Notes: a model not told the origin generated them from the letters alone. 64,000 nucleotides of DNA from Nocardia arthritidis NBRC 100137 (GCF_001612765.1 NZ_BDBB01000035.1:1-64000), one strand, 5' to 3'. Positions 36,813 to 45,435 are shown, numbered from the stretch's first letter. A program made the numbers and translations.

Positions 36813-37757
36813 ATGTCCTCGTTCGGGGAGGATGAGGGAAGTGGCGGGGCTTTCCTCGTGGATTGGGATCAGTACCGCCAAGCGCCGATCTTCGAGAACC
36901 TCACGGCAATCAATTTCTTCCGGCTGACCATCAATTTTCCGAGGTTCAAATCATGGGACGACTCGTCGAAAATGGGCATGCTGGCGGATTGTGTGTACGA
37001 GGAGGCGTACGAACTGCTCGCTCGATCGGGGCTGTACAGCTTCGACCAATTGAATCGCACCTCGGCAGACGACTCGGTGGGCGTGCACTACAAGGACGCC
37101 GATGCGGACTTCCGGCTGCAACTGACTACCTCGAACGAGTTGTCGCTGACGCGTCCGGGTTCTTCGATGAAGCGATTCTACGAGTGGTACCGCCTCATCA
37201 TGCCGGAGGTTCACCGGCTGTACGAGAAGGTCCGTGAATTCATGGAGTTGTCCTCGGAGCCCAAGAACGGGACACGCCGCGACATCGTCCCCGCCCGGGC
37301 CGGTTTCTCCTTCAAATACATCCTGCATGACTTCCGCACAGTGGGCCGGGGCCCGCAAGAGGTGAAGAACTCGGCGCTCATCGGGGCGTCGATGTCGAAG
37401 GTGCCCGGCCCCGACGGCAGGCTCATCGAGCTGGACGAGAATCAGCTGGGCAGCCTGGGCAGAATCGATCTCGCGGTCAGTCGCTGGATCAGGGCGCCGG
37501 GCGGGACGATCCGAGAGATCTACAGTGTGGAAGCGCCCGGGAATCTCGACTACGGCACGATTTGGGCCGATTTCCACTATCTTGCGGAGACCAGGGACGA
37601 CAAAGAGGGCAGGCGCATAGAACCTGATTTCTCCGACTTCTTGCGCCGTTTCGATCACCCGGTGACGGACTTTCTCCGGGATCGGGCTCTGATGGGCTAC
37701 CTTTCCGACCTGACCCAGGGAGTCGAGTTCAAAACCACGCCGGGGCTGCTGCCCTGA
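36813..37757 (+). CDS. Hypothetical protein, first gene of the low-GC cassette (weakly TIGR04255-like)
   Basis: A 314-residue soluble protein without signal or membrane segments. TTTTAGGAG lies 6 bases before the ATG. I do not recognise it firmly. A middle stretch (DFRLQLTTSNELSLTRPGSS, then RFYEWYRLIMPEVHRLYEKV) has the strand-then-long-helix pattern of the sporadic TIGR04255 family, often seen near mobile or defence genes; that likeness is tentative. Its TGA overlaps the next ATG (TGATG), so the two products are made together. GC content is well below that of the NRPS and catabolic genes, which suggests acquisition by transfer. Confidence 0.8.
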   Translation: MSSFGEDEGSGGAFLVDWDQYRQAPIFENLTAINFFRLTINFPRFKSWDDSSKMGMLADCVYEEAYELLARSGLYSFDQLNRTSADDSVGVHYKDADADFRLQLTTSNELSLTRPGSSMKRFYEWYRLIMPEVHRLYEKVREFMELSSEPKNGTRRDIVPARAGFSFKYILHDFRTVGRGPQEVKNSALIGASMSKVPGPDGRLIELDENQLGSLGRIDLAVSRWIRAPGGTIREIYSVEAPGNLDYGTIWADFHYLAETRDDKEGRRIEPDFSDFLRRFDHPVTDFLRDRALMGYLSDLTQGVEFKTTPGLLP

Positions 37758-38488
37758 TGAAGACTCCGGATGAGCACACGGTCGCCTCTCGCGTGGCATT
37801 CGTCATCTCACCTTTCGGTGATCCCTACGACTCGTACTTCGACGAGATCTTCTGCCCCGCGCTCGAGAAGGCAGGCATGGTCGGCAAGCGAGGTGATTCG
37901 ATGTTCAGAGCCGGCAACGTGATCCGGCAGATCTGGGACCTCATCGACGAGAGCGCGGTGGTCCTGGCGGACGTCTCGGAGCCGAACGCGAACGTGTACT
38001 ACGAACTCGGGCTCGCGCATGCACTGGGCAAACCATGTGTACTGATCACGCGCGATACCTCGAGCATTCCTTTCGACCTGCGAAATCAGCGTCATCTCGA
38101 GTACCGTACGAAACGCCCGCGCTGGGCCGAAGTGCTCGAGGACGAGATCGTCCGGGCCGTCGTCGAGACCATGCAGCGCCCAGAACTGTCGGTCGTGTTC
38201 CCCGAGCGATCGGTGGCGGTCGCCGAGGCAGGCAAATCGCCGGAGTCGGCGCAGTTGCTGATGCTTCAGGCCGCCGTGGATTCACTGCGCCGTCAACTCG
38301 CGGCGGCGGAGCCGACGCCCGGATATCGGCCCGAACTCGGGCTGGGTACCGCGGACGAACTCGAAACGCTCGCCCAGAACATGCTGGCGCAGGGAAGTAG
38401 CCCGGAGGCAGTGGTCGAGGCGCTGCGGGAACGGGGCGCGCCCGCAGTGTGGGCGGAATCGGTTGTGCGTTCCATCAATTCGCAGTAG
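37757..38488 (+). CDS. Nucleoside 2-deoxyribosyltransferase/TIR-like Rossmann protein
   Basis: A 243-residue protein. Residues about 12-120 carry the pattern FVISPFGD (15-22), IWDLIDESAVVLADVSEPNA (59-78), VYYELGLAHALGKP (80-93) and IPFDLR (104-109). This is typical of the deoxyribosyltransferase/TIR-like Rossmannoid group, in which a Glu (here Glu83 in YYELG) attacks an N-glycosidic bond. Members are proposed nucleotide or NAD-cleaving effectors in bacterial conflict systems. Residues about 195-240 form a separate helical module (LAQNMLAQGSSPEAVVEAL). The start overlaps the previous stop and has no strong ribosome-binding site, so coupling is likely. An NAD- or nucleotide-cleaving function is inferred, not shown. 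Confidence 0.75.
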   Translation: MKTPDEHTVASRVAFVISPFGDPYDSYFDEIFCPALEKAGMVGKRGDSMFRAGNVIRQIWDLIDESAVVLADVSEPNANVYYELGLAHALGKPCVLITRDTSSIPFDLRNQRHLEYRTKRPRWAEVLEDEIVRAVVETMQRPELSVVFPERSVAVAEAGKSPESAQLLMLQAAVDSLRRQLAAAEPTPGYRPELGLGTADELETLAQNMLAQGSSPEAVVEALRERGAPAVWAESVVRSINSQ

Positions 38489-38501
38489 CGGGGGTTTGCC
38501 G

Positions 38502-40814
38502 ATGCCTGATGACACACGAACTGCTGAGAACGCCGGCGTGATCCTCGCCAGCGACTCCCTGGTCGCGGCATGGACGGACGAAGAGAGAGAACGGCGTTCA
38601 CGGTTCTCGGAGCGAATATACGCGTTCGCGGCGCACCTACCCGCCGGGGAGACGTTGACAGTTCGGCTCGAGACTCGCGACAAACCGGGTTCGCTACGAG
38701 TGTGTATGGTGCTGCGCACCGAGAACGGTGATCCCTCCGGCCACTTCGACGGACTCGTCGGTCTCCTCGGCGAGCCCGACAGCCCGATCGTGGGCACTGT
38801 CGAATCGGAGGTTGCGCGACCGACTCCGCCGCTGCCGCATCGCTATTCGATCCGCCGTTCCATGTTCCGCGCGGACACGCCGTCGCGGAGGCGGCCGTTG
38901 CAGCCCACATACGAGCCGCTGACGAGTTTGCGTGGTTTGTGCGCGGCGATGCTGGACCAGCCATTCGTGCGACTCGAGGTCGTCGTCAAGCCGATCGATC
39001 CGAACGGCCGCAGCCTCGAAGACCTGGCGCGCGACGCCAACGGACCGGAGGGAATGACCCCCGAACTGCTGACCAGCACTCTCCGGTCAGGTGGACCGTT
39101 CGTCCGCGCGACGGTGACGCTGGCGTGTAGCGATGAACCATCACCCCGGCTGCTCTCCGCAATTCGCACGATCGGAGCGCCGCTCGAGACCCAGCGTCTC
39201 GATGATTCCCGGCCGACCCCGGAAACTCTGGGCGTCCGCACCCTGGCGGCGCTGATGCGTATTCCGGTCGCGCATGAGGCATCCTTTCCCGGTTTCCCCG
39301 TCGTTCCGGCGCATTTCGTCCGTGCTCCGGAACAGGTCGTCAGCGCGGCCGCGGGCGAGGGCATTCGGCTCGGGCTGGCTCGGGATGCCAAAGGGGAGAC
39401 CCTCGATGTGCTGCTGCCCGTGGCAGATTTCTCGCGCCATGTCTACATCCCCGGGCAGACCGGATCAGGTAAGTCGACGCTGCTGCGCGCCATGGCGTGT
39501 GAGGTGGCCGCCGCAGGTCACGGCATCCTGTTCATCGACCCGCACGGTGACGCCGCCGTCCGGCTCCTCGGCGACCTGCCTGCGAGCCGCACGCGCGACG
39601 TCCATTTCATCGATGCTTCCGATCTCGACGCGCCAGCGCCCATCAATCCGTTCGCCGTGTCGGATCTGTTGCAGCGAGATACAGCTCTGGCCAACGTTAC
39701 GGCGATGTTCGAGGACCTCTTCGATCCCACTCAGCAGGGCATTGTGGGTCCGCGCTGGGAGTCCTGGTTCCGGATGGGGATGCTCACCCTGATCGCGGCG
39801 AAGGGGCGCAGAGCATCGCTGCTGGATGTCCCTCGCCTCTTTCTGGACAAGAAGTACCGGACAGCTCAGCGCGCGTCGGTGAAAGAACAGTTCTTGATGG
39901 ATTTCTGGGATCAGGAAATGGCCCAGACGAACGCCAACACGCTGTCCGAGGTGCTGGGCTGGTTCACCAGCAAGTTCACCGCTTTTCGGACGAATGCGGT
40001 GCTGAGAGCGGTGCTCGGCAGTGGGCACGACATGCTCGACCCGACCGAGGTTATGGACAGCGGCAAGATCATCGTCGTTTCTCTGCAGAAAGGCGAGATC
40101 GGTGCTCCGATCGCGCAGCTGCTCGGCTACCTGTATCTCACCCGGTATTGGACGGCGGCACTGCGGCGAAGTACCGGAAAACCGTTTGCCCTCTTCGTCG
40201 ACGAAGCACAGTCCTTTTCGAAAGGAGCGCTCCCGGACATCCTGGCGGAGGGACGGAAGTTCGGGCTGTACGCAGTCATAGCCAACCAGTACCTGGAGCA
40301 ACTCTCCGAGCCTATTCAACACGCGCTGCTCGGGAATGTCGGCACGGTGCTGGGTTTCCGGATGGGGGACCGCGACGCGGAGCAGTTCGCCGGACGTTTC
40401 GGACCGGAATTCGCCACCGAGGCCCTGCGCCGCCTCCCCAACCACTACGCCGCGTGCTCGCTGTTGCTCAACGGTATGGTGCAGCCCGCCTTCAGTCTGG
40501 AGGGCGACCACATCTCGCGGCTGCGAGGTCGGTCGGCGAAATCCATGGAACGGCAGGTCGCATCGATCAAGAGGTCGAGTCAGTCCTTCTTCAAGAGCTC
40601 GCTGCGGACCGCGATCAAGTCACCGAAGCCCGAGGTGGACGCGAATCCGGCACCCGCGGCCGAGAGCATCACCGAATCCGAGCCCGCGGTCGCCGCGGAG
40701 GCGATAGGAACCACATGGACGCATCCCGCGGCCGGATCGTTCATCGACGCGCTGCGGGCCAAACTGAACAGGGCTCATAGCGAGAGTGGGACCGGTGATG
40801 ATCGAGCTGAGTGA
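38502..40814 (+). CDS. HerA/TraG-type ATPase (FtsK-HerA superfamily)
   Basis: A 770-residue protein. Residues 1 to about 310 are of unknown fold. A P-loop ATPase domain follows, with Walker A GQTGSGKST (318-326), IDPHGD shortly after, and Walker B FALFVDEAQ (Asp567, Glu568). The IDPHGD segment resembles the DNA-pumping ATPases of the VirD4/TraG and HerA groups. There are no N-terminal membrane helices, which argues against a conjugative coupling protein and for a soluble HerA-like ring. The C-terminal region is Pro/Ala/Glu-rich and ends in a small helix. I chose the ATG at 38502, after GCGGGGG. It starts 13 bases after the upstream stop and overlaps the next gene. Confidence 0.88.
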   Translation: MPDDTRTAENAGVILASDSLVAAWTDEERERRSRFSERIYAFAAHLPAGETLTVRLETRDKPGSLRVCMVLRTENGDPSGHFDGLVGLLGEPDSPIVGTVESEVARPTPPLPHRYSIRRSMFRADTPSRRRPLQPTYEPLTSLRGLCAAMLDQPFVRLEVVVKPIDPNGRSLEDLARDANGPEGMTPELLTSTLRSGGPFVRATVTLACSDEPSPRLLSAIRTIGAPLETQRLDDSRPTPETLGVRTLAALMRIPVAHEASFPGFPVVPAHFVRAPEQVVSAAAGEGIRLGLARDAKGETLDVLLPVADFSRHVYIPGQTGSGKSTLLRAMACEVAAAGHGILFIDPHGDAAVRLLGDLPASRTRDVHFIDASDLDAPAPINPFAVSDLLQRDTALANVTAMFEDLFDPTQQGIVGPRWESWFRMGMLTLIAAKGRRASLLDVPRLFLDKKYRTAQRASVKEQFLMDFWDQEMAQTNANTLSEVLGWFTSKFTAFRTNAVLRAVLGSGHDMLDPTEVMDSGKIIVVSLQKGEIGAPIAQLLGYLYLTRYWTAALRRSTGKPFALFVDEAQSFSKGALPDILAEGRKFGLYAVIANQYLEQLSEPIQHALLGNVGTVLGFRMGDRDAEQFAGRFGPEFATEALRRLPNHYAACSLLLNGMVQPAFSLEGDHISRLRGRSAKSMERQVASIKRSSQSFFKSSLRTAIKSPKPEVDANPAPAAESITESEPAVAAEAIGTTWTHPAAGSFIDALRAKLNRAHSESGTGDDRAE

Positions 40815-41508
40815 CGCCACGTTGGAGAAGCTTGGGCTGGCGGATCTGCCGTCGGAAATCCGCCGGACCATCCTGGAAACGATGTACGAGCAACTCGAGT
40901 ACCGTGTGGGAAGCGTGCTCTCCGCCGGCTTGACGGACGCGCAACTCGAGGAGTTCGAAGCGCTGATCAATACGGCGGAATACGGTTCGGGAGACGACGA
41001 GGCGGCGGCGCGTTGGCTGGCGGAGAATTGCCCCGATTATCAGACGAAGGTGGTCGACTGCCTGAACGATCTCCAGCTGGAGATCGCCGACAACAGGATA
41101 GCGATTCGCTCGATGGTCGTGAGTGCCGCGCCGGAACCACTGATCGATTTCGTCGAGGAAGTGACGAATCATCGAGACCCGGCCCTGGCGCGGGACCTGT
41201 TCATCTACATCGGCGATCTACAGGCGATACGGAATGCCGGCGTGCGAGAGTTGCGTGCGGTGCCGGATATCAGTCCGTCGGTGGTGAAACGCATTCGAGC
41301 GCTCGCCAGGAGCGACGCCGGCCCTGTTCATACCGGGTTACCGCAGCGGCAGCGAGATATTCTGACCGCGAAGTTCGGATCATGGGACAAGGTGCTCCGG
41401 GCATCGGACGCCGACATCCTGGCGGTGAAAGGGATCGGTCCCAGTACGCTCGCGCGGTTGCGCGGGAATCCGAACGTCCAGGACGGTGATTCGTCGCCGC
41501 CCGGCTGA
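40798..41508 (+). CDS. DUF5663-like protein with C-terminal helix-hairpin-helix
   Basis: A 236-residue acidic protein. Residues about 1-95 (LEKLGLADLPSEIRRTILE; AARWLAENCPDYQTKV) resemble the DUF5663 domain; this is recognition by eye. The C-terminal half has helix-hairpin-helix-like elements, the clearest being VKGIGPSTLARL near residue 220, a motif that binds the DNA backbone without sequence preference. The ATG overlaps the ATPase gene by 17 bases; a GTG at 40786 is an alternative start. The fusion suggests an adaptor linking DNA to the ATPase or its partners. It is the last gene of the cassette and meets the aldo/keto reductase gene head-on. Confidence 0.8.
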   Translation: MIELSDATLEKLGLADLPSEIRRTILETMYEQLEYRVGSVLSAGLTDAQLEEFEALINTAEYGSGDDEAAARWLAENCPDYQTKVVDCLNDLQLEIADNRIAIRSMVVSAAPEPLIDFVEEVTNHRDPALARDLFIYIGDLQAIRNAGVRELRAVPDISPSVVKRIRALARSDAGPVHTGLPQRQRDILTAKFGSWDKVLRASDADILAVKGIGPSTLARLRGNPNVQDGDSSPPG

Positions 41509-41533
41509 CCGGATTCGTCGCGTCCGGTAGCCG

Positions 41534-41548
41534 GGCCGGCGATCGGCC
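41534..41548. terminator. Possible weak terminator between convergent genes
   Basis: A GGCCG/CGGCC stem with a 5-base loop lies in the 46-bp gap between the cassette and the aldo/keto reductase gene. It is short and has no U tract. Confidence 0.35.
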
Positions 41549-41554
41549 ACTCGA

Positions 41555-42427
41555 TCAGGCGGCGGCCGACAGTGCCTCGAACTCGTCGTCCGTCAGCGTG
41601 ATTCGCGCGGCGGCGATGTTCTCCTCGACGTGCGCGACGCTGGAGGTGCCGGGGATCGGCAGTATCACGGGGGAGCGGCGCAGCAGCCAGGCCAGGGCGA
41701 GCTGGGCGGGGGACGAGCCGTGGTCGGCGGAGATGGCCGCGAGCGGACCGCCGGGGGCGGCGAGTTGGCCCGTGGCGATCGGGAACCACGGGATGAAGCC
41801 GATGTTCTCCTGCTCGGCGTAGTTCAGCACGTCCTCGTCGGCGCGGTTGGCCAAGTTGTACAGGTTCTGCACCGAGACGATGGTGGCGAGTTCGCGTGCC
41901 TGGCGCAGCTGTTCGACGGTCACCTGGGAGAGGCCGATGTGCCGGATCTTGCCCTCCTGCTGGAGCGCCACGAGTTCACCCAGCTGGTCTGCCAGCGGCA
42001 CCTGGGGGTCGATGCGATGCAGTTGGTACAGGTCGATGCGGTCGACGCCCAAGTGGCGCAGGCTGAGTTCGGCTTGCTGGCGAAGGTATTCGGGCCGGGC
42101 GACCGGACGCCATTCGTTGGGCCCCTGGCGCGTGAGACCGGCCTTGGTGGCGATCACCAAGTCCTCCGGATACGGCCGCAGGGCCTCACGGATCAGCTTC
42201 TCGCTGACGAAGGGGCCATAGGAGTCGGCGGTGTCGATGAAGTTGACCCCGAGCTCGACCGCGCGGCGCAGAACGCGTACCGCCTCGTCCGGGTCTTTGG
42301 GATCGCCCCACACCCCGGGGCCGGTCAACTGCATCGCGCCGTACCCGAGCCGATGCACGGGAAGATCGCCGCCGATGGCGAAGGTGCCGGACGCCGCCGC
42401 GGTTTGCGCGTCGAGATCTGTGCTCAT
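41555..42427 (-). CDS. Aldo/keto reductase (PdxI-like)
   Basis: A 290-residue NADPH-dependent oxidoreductase with the family tetrad Asp64, Tyr69 (DTADSYG), Lys94 (IATK) and His136 (YQLHRID). The cofactor end shows [11 protein letters not shown] and [14 protein letters not shown]. Length and the sequence GYGAMQLTG resemble the pyridoxal-reductase-like subgroup, but the substrate cannot be fixed from sequence. GGAAGGAAC lies upstream of the ATG. It is transcribed alone, towards the low-GC cassette. Its high GC content contrasts sharply with the neighbouring cassette and marks the right edge of that island. Confidence 0.93.
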   Translation of the reverse strand: MSTDLDAQTAAASGTFAIGGDLPVHRLGYGAMQLTGPGVWGDPKDPDEAVRVLRRAVELGVNFIDTADSYGPFVSEKLIREALRPYPEDLVIATKAGLTRQGPNEWRPVARPEYLRQQAELSLRHLGVDRIDLYQLHRIDPQVPLADQLGELVALQQEGKIRHIGLSQVTVEQLRQARELATIVSVQNLYNLANRADEDVLNYAEQENIGFIPWFPIATGQLAAPGGPLAAISADHGSSPAQLALAWLLRRSPVILPIPGTSSVAHVEENIAAARITLTDDEFEALSAAA

Positions 42428-42790
42428 GTGGATGTTCCTTCCGAAGTCGGAAACTGCGCGAATGCTCTACGGGCGTCGCGCCGGGCCGGGCGCACGCTCT
42501 CCTGCCGCAACAGCGCTGTCGCGAGGTCGATTCCCACCGCGGTGTTCGCCGGTGGCGTAAACACCCCACCAGGGTGCCCGGCCGGGCCGATATCGACACC
42601 TGCGTTCGACGTCCTGCGCATCGGCATGGCCACGGTGGATGGCACGAGCCCACCGTACTCGGCTCACACGCAGCGAGTGGCACACCACCGAGGGACCTAC
42701 ATGCGACATAGCGCGGCCATGCGCCACTCGTGGGCGGGATAACCGGGACACGATCGGCGACGCGGCTTGTTTCGTCCGCGAATCGGCGGG
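42428..42790. other. 363-bp intergenic region with a stem-loop
   Basis: No gene is supported here. A nested inverted repeat at 42541-42565 pairs GGTGTT with AACACC and, inside, CGCC with GGCG around a 3-base loop (10 pairs with a 2-base bulge). It lies downstream of the double-TetR gene and about 115 bp upstream of the aldo/keto reductase start. It could be the terminator of the former or a regulatory structure for the latter. Confidence 0.5.
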
Positions 42791-44044
42791 CTACGCCGTG
42801 GGGCCCGCCGGCCGGTCGAAGAGGATCGCCTGCATCAGGTGGATCACGCGTCGCGGCGAGCACGCCGGGTCGGCGGAGCCGAAACGCTCACCAAGATCGA
42901 CCACCAGTGCGAACGCGGCGTGTACCAGCAGGCGCGCCTCGGCGGCGGACAGCTCGGGCCGCACGCCGACCAGCAGTTTGGCCCACTCCTCGACATTGAG
43001 GCGCTGGATGTTGCGCAGCACGGTGCGCTCCTCCGGCGGCACGTTGCTGATCTCGGCGTAGTAGACGAACGTGAGCTCGCGCTCGGCGAACGAGCCCGCC
43101 ACATACAGCTCGATCAGGGCGTCGAGCGCTTGCTCCGGCGTCTCGGCGGCGGCGACGGCGGGTCCGATGGCGGCCGACACCCGATCCGCCGCCCGGCGGA
43201 ACGCCGCCGTGAGGATGTCGCCCTTGCCGCGGTAGAACCGGTACACCGCCGAGGAGGCGGGCAGCCCGGCGGCGGTCGCGATGTCCTCCACACTGACGTT
43301 CGGGTATCCGCGCTGGTGGAACAGCTCGACCGCGCGCATCAGCAGCAATTCGTGTTTGAAGGTCAGCGGGATCTCGGTGGCGGCGAAGCTCTCGGCTTCG
43401 GCGCTACCGGCAGGCGGCAGCTCGCACGCGGCGAGTCCGCGGCAGGCCGCCGTCAGCCGCGCGGTGAGCGCCCGCACCGGGATCGACACGTGGTGGTCGC
43501 CGATGCTGCTGAGCACGCTCAGCTCCGCGGCGGCCAGCACGGAGCGGTCGGCTTTGGGCAGTGCGGGCCTGGTCTCCGCGAGCAGCGAGGTGAGCGCCGC
43601 GTTCACCCCCGCGAGTTGATCGGCCAGGGTGGCCGCGTCGGCGTCCTCCAGGTAGCGCCGCTGCCAGCGCAGCAGCGCGGCGCTGCGCCGGTTGGCGATC
43701 GCCGCCTCGATCAGAGCGTCGAGCACGCGTTCGAGTCGTCGCGCGGGGGGCAGGCCGGTGGCATCCGGCAGCCGGGCCGCTTCCTGGCTGACCGCGCCCA
43801 ACCGCAGCACTTCCTCGCGGAACAGCGCGTACTTGCTCGGATAGTGGCGATACAGCGCCGCGGAGCTGATGTCGAGCCGGGAGGCGATGTCGTCCATGCT
43901 GACGCCGTGGTAGCCCAGCGCGCCGAACGCCTCGGCCGACGCGGCCGCGATCTGCGCGCGGCGGTCGCGTGGGCGGCGCCGGATCACCCGCGCCGGTGTC
44001 CCGTCCGCCGCCTTGTCCGCAGTGTGGCGGTCCTGGGCACCCAT
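42791..44044 (-). CDS. Tandem double-TetR regulator (copy A)
   Basis: A 417-residue protein made of two TetR units. The first HTH is near residues 25-75 (AFGALGYHGVSMDDIASRLD, AALYRHYPSK) and the second near 230-280 (ELFHQRGYPNVSVEDIATAA, AVYRFYRGK). Each is followed by a helical ligand-binding-type region. Single TetR proteins are about 200 residues, so this is a head-to-tail fusion. The start at 44044 is chosen by alignment with copy B (MGAQDRHTADK with MSVDNRRTARK); the ribosome-binding site is weak. It lies directly downstream of its paralogue on the same strand. The targets are unknown. Confidence 0.88.
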   Translation of the reverse strand: MGAQDRHTADKAADGTPARVIRRRPRDRRAQIAAASAEAFGALGYHGVSMDDIASRLDISSAALYRHYPSKYALFREEVLRLGAVSQEAARLPDATGLPPARRLERVLDALIEAAIANRRSAALLRWQRRYLEDADAATLADQLAGVNAALTSLLAETRPALPKADRSVLAAAELSVLSSIGDHHVSIPVRALTARLTAACRGLAACELPPAGSAEAESFAATEIPLTFKHELLLMRAVELFHQRGYPNVSVEDIATAAGLPASSAVYRFYRGKGDILTAAFRRAADRVSAAIGPAVAAAETPEQALDALIELYVAGSFAERELTFVYYAEISNVPPEERTVLRNIQRLNVEEWAKLLVGVRPELSAAEARLLVHAAFALVVDLGERFGSADPACSPRRVIHLMQAILFDRPAGPTA

Positions 44045-44063
44045 GCCGCGATGGTAGCCCAAG

Positions 44064-44135
44064 CCAACGTTTGGTACACCGACGCTGCCCTGGCGGGGGA
44101 ACAAGTGAATGATAGATCACAAAGAAGCTGTGATC
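44064..44135. promoter_or_regulatory. Candidate operators upstream of double-TetR copy A
   Basis: Two inverted repeats lie in the low-GC gap before the gene: CCAA-CGT-TTGG at 44064-44074, about 20 bp from the start codon, and GATCACA-N7-TGTGATC at 44115-44135, with perfect 7-bp arms. Either would suit TetR autoregulation. Confidence 0.5.
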
Positions 44136-44193
44136 CGACTTTCATGTCGCACTATGAGGCCGATTGATCGAGAATTCCCGATAACATAAAGGG

Positions 44194-45435
44194 CTAGCCG
44201 GCGGGCCGGCCGAACAGCACCAGCTGCATCAGCAGCCGCACCCTGTCCTGGGCGGCCAGCGGCTCGTCGCCGAAGGCGCGGCCCAGATCGACTACCACCG
44301 CGAAGGCGGCGTGCACCAGGATGCGCGCCTCCGCCGCAGCGAGTTCCGGGCGCACCTCGCGCAGCAACCGGGCCCACTCCTCGACGCTGAGCCGCTGGAT
44401 ATTGCGCAGCACGGTGCGCTCCTCGGCCGGAACGTGCTGGAACTCCGTGTAATACACGAAGGTGAGCGCGCGTTCGGCGAACGATCCGGCCACATACTGC
44501 GTGATCAGCGCCGTGAGCGCGTCCTCGGAGCCGGTGGCCGCCGCCACGGCGGGGCCGACGGCGCCGGAAACACGTTCGGCGGCCCGCCGGAACGCCGCGG
44601 CCAGGATGTCGCTCTTGCCGCGGTAGAACCGGTATACCGCCGAGGCGGCCGAGAGCCCTGCGGCCGTGGCGATGTCCTCGACACTGACGTTGGGGTAGCC
44701 GCGCTCGTGGAACAGCTCGACCGCCTTGCGCAGCAGCAGCTCGTGTTTGAAGGAGTCCGGAATCTCCACCACCGCGACCGGCTCGACCGGCCGCGTGGCG
44801 GGCAGCTTCGCGTGCGCGACCGACCAGCAGGCCGAATGTAAGAGGCGGGCAAGGGGTTTCACCGGGAGGGCGGCGTGGTGGTCGGCGATGCTGGTGATCG
44901 TGCTGAGCAGGGCGGCGCGCAGCACGCGCACGTCCTGCTCGGCGAGTTCGGGGCGCAGCGCGGCAAGTTGGCTGCCCAGCGCGCCGAGCACCGTGGCCTG
45001 CTGGTCGTTGAGTGTGGTCTGGTCATCGGGCTCGAGGTACCTGACCTCCCAGCGCACCAGGGTGACGGTGGGGCGATTGTCGATGGTGACCGCGATCAGC
45101 GCGTCGAGCACGTGCCTGAGCCGCTGCTCGGCGGGCCAGTGCGCCGCCTCCTCGGGCAGCTCGACCGATTCGGTCATCGCCCGGCCGACGCGCAGCAGTT
45201 CTTCCCGGAACAGCGCATACTTGCTCGGATAGTGGCGGTACAGCGCCGCGGAGCTGATGCCGAGCCCGGAGGCGATGTCGTCCATGCTCACGCCGTGGTA
45301 GCCGAGCGCGCCGAACGCGGCCGCCGACGCCGCGGCGATCTGGGCACGGCGATTCTTCGGCCTGCGCCGGATCTCCCGAGGTGCCGAGTCGCCGCTGCTC
45401 GCCTTCCGCGCCGTACGGCGATTGTCGACACTCAT
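44194..45435 (-). CDS. Tandem double-TetR regulator (copy B)
   Basis: A 413-residue protein with the same double layout as copy A. Its first HTH (AFGALGYHGVSMDDIASGLG) and second HTH (LFHERGYPNVSVEDIATAAG) are nearly identical to those of copy A, while the ligand-binding parts have diverged. This points to tandem duplication of an already fused gene, followed by change in the sensed ligand. The start is set at 45435 by alignment; ATG 45444 with AGGTCG upstream is an alternative. It lies downstream of the P450 gene on the same strand, with a 290-bp gap. Confidence 0.87.
   Translation of the reverse strand: MSVDNRRTARKASSGDSAPREIRRRPKNRRAQIAAASAAAFGALGYHGVSMDDIASGLGISSAALYRHYPSKYALFREELLRVGRAMTESVELPEEAAHWPAEQRLRHVLDALIAVTIDNRPTVTLVRWEVRYLEPDDQTTLNDQQATVLGALGSQLAALRPELAEQDVRVLRAALLSTITSIADHHAALPVKPLARLLHSACWSVAHAKLPATRPVEPVAVVEIPDSFKHELLLRKAVELFHERGYPNVSVEDIATAAGLSAASAVYRFYRGKSDILAAAFRRAAERVSGAVGPAVAAATGSEDALTALITQYVAGSFAERALTFVYYTEFQHVPAEERTVLRNIQRLSVEEWARLLREVRPELAAAEARILVHAAFAVVVDLGRAFGDEPLAAQDRVRLLMQLVLFGRPAG

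Noticed and set aside
38502-40814. The ATPase as the coupling protein of a conjugative or integrative element
   Set aside because: No relaxase, integrase, mating-pore gene, tRNA attachment site or flanking repeat is visible, and the protein lacks N-terminal membrane helices.
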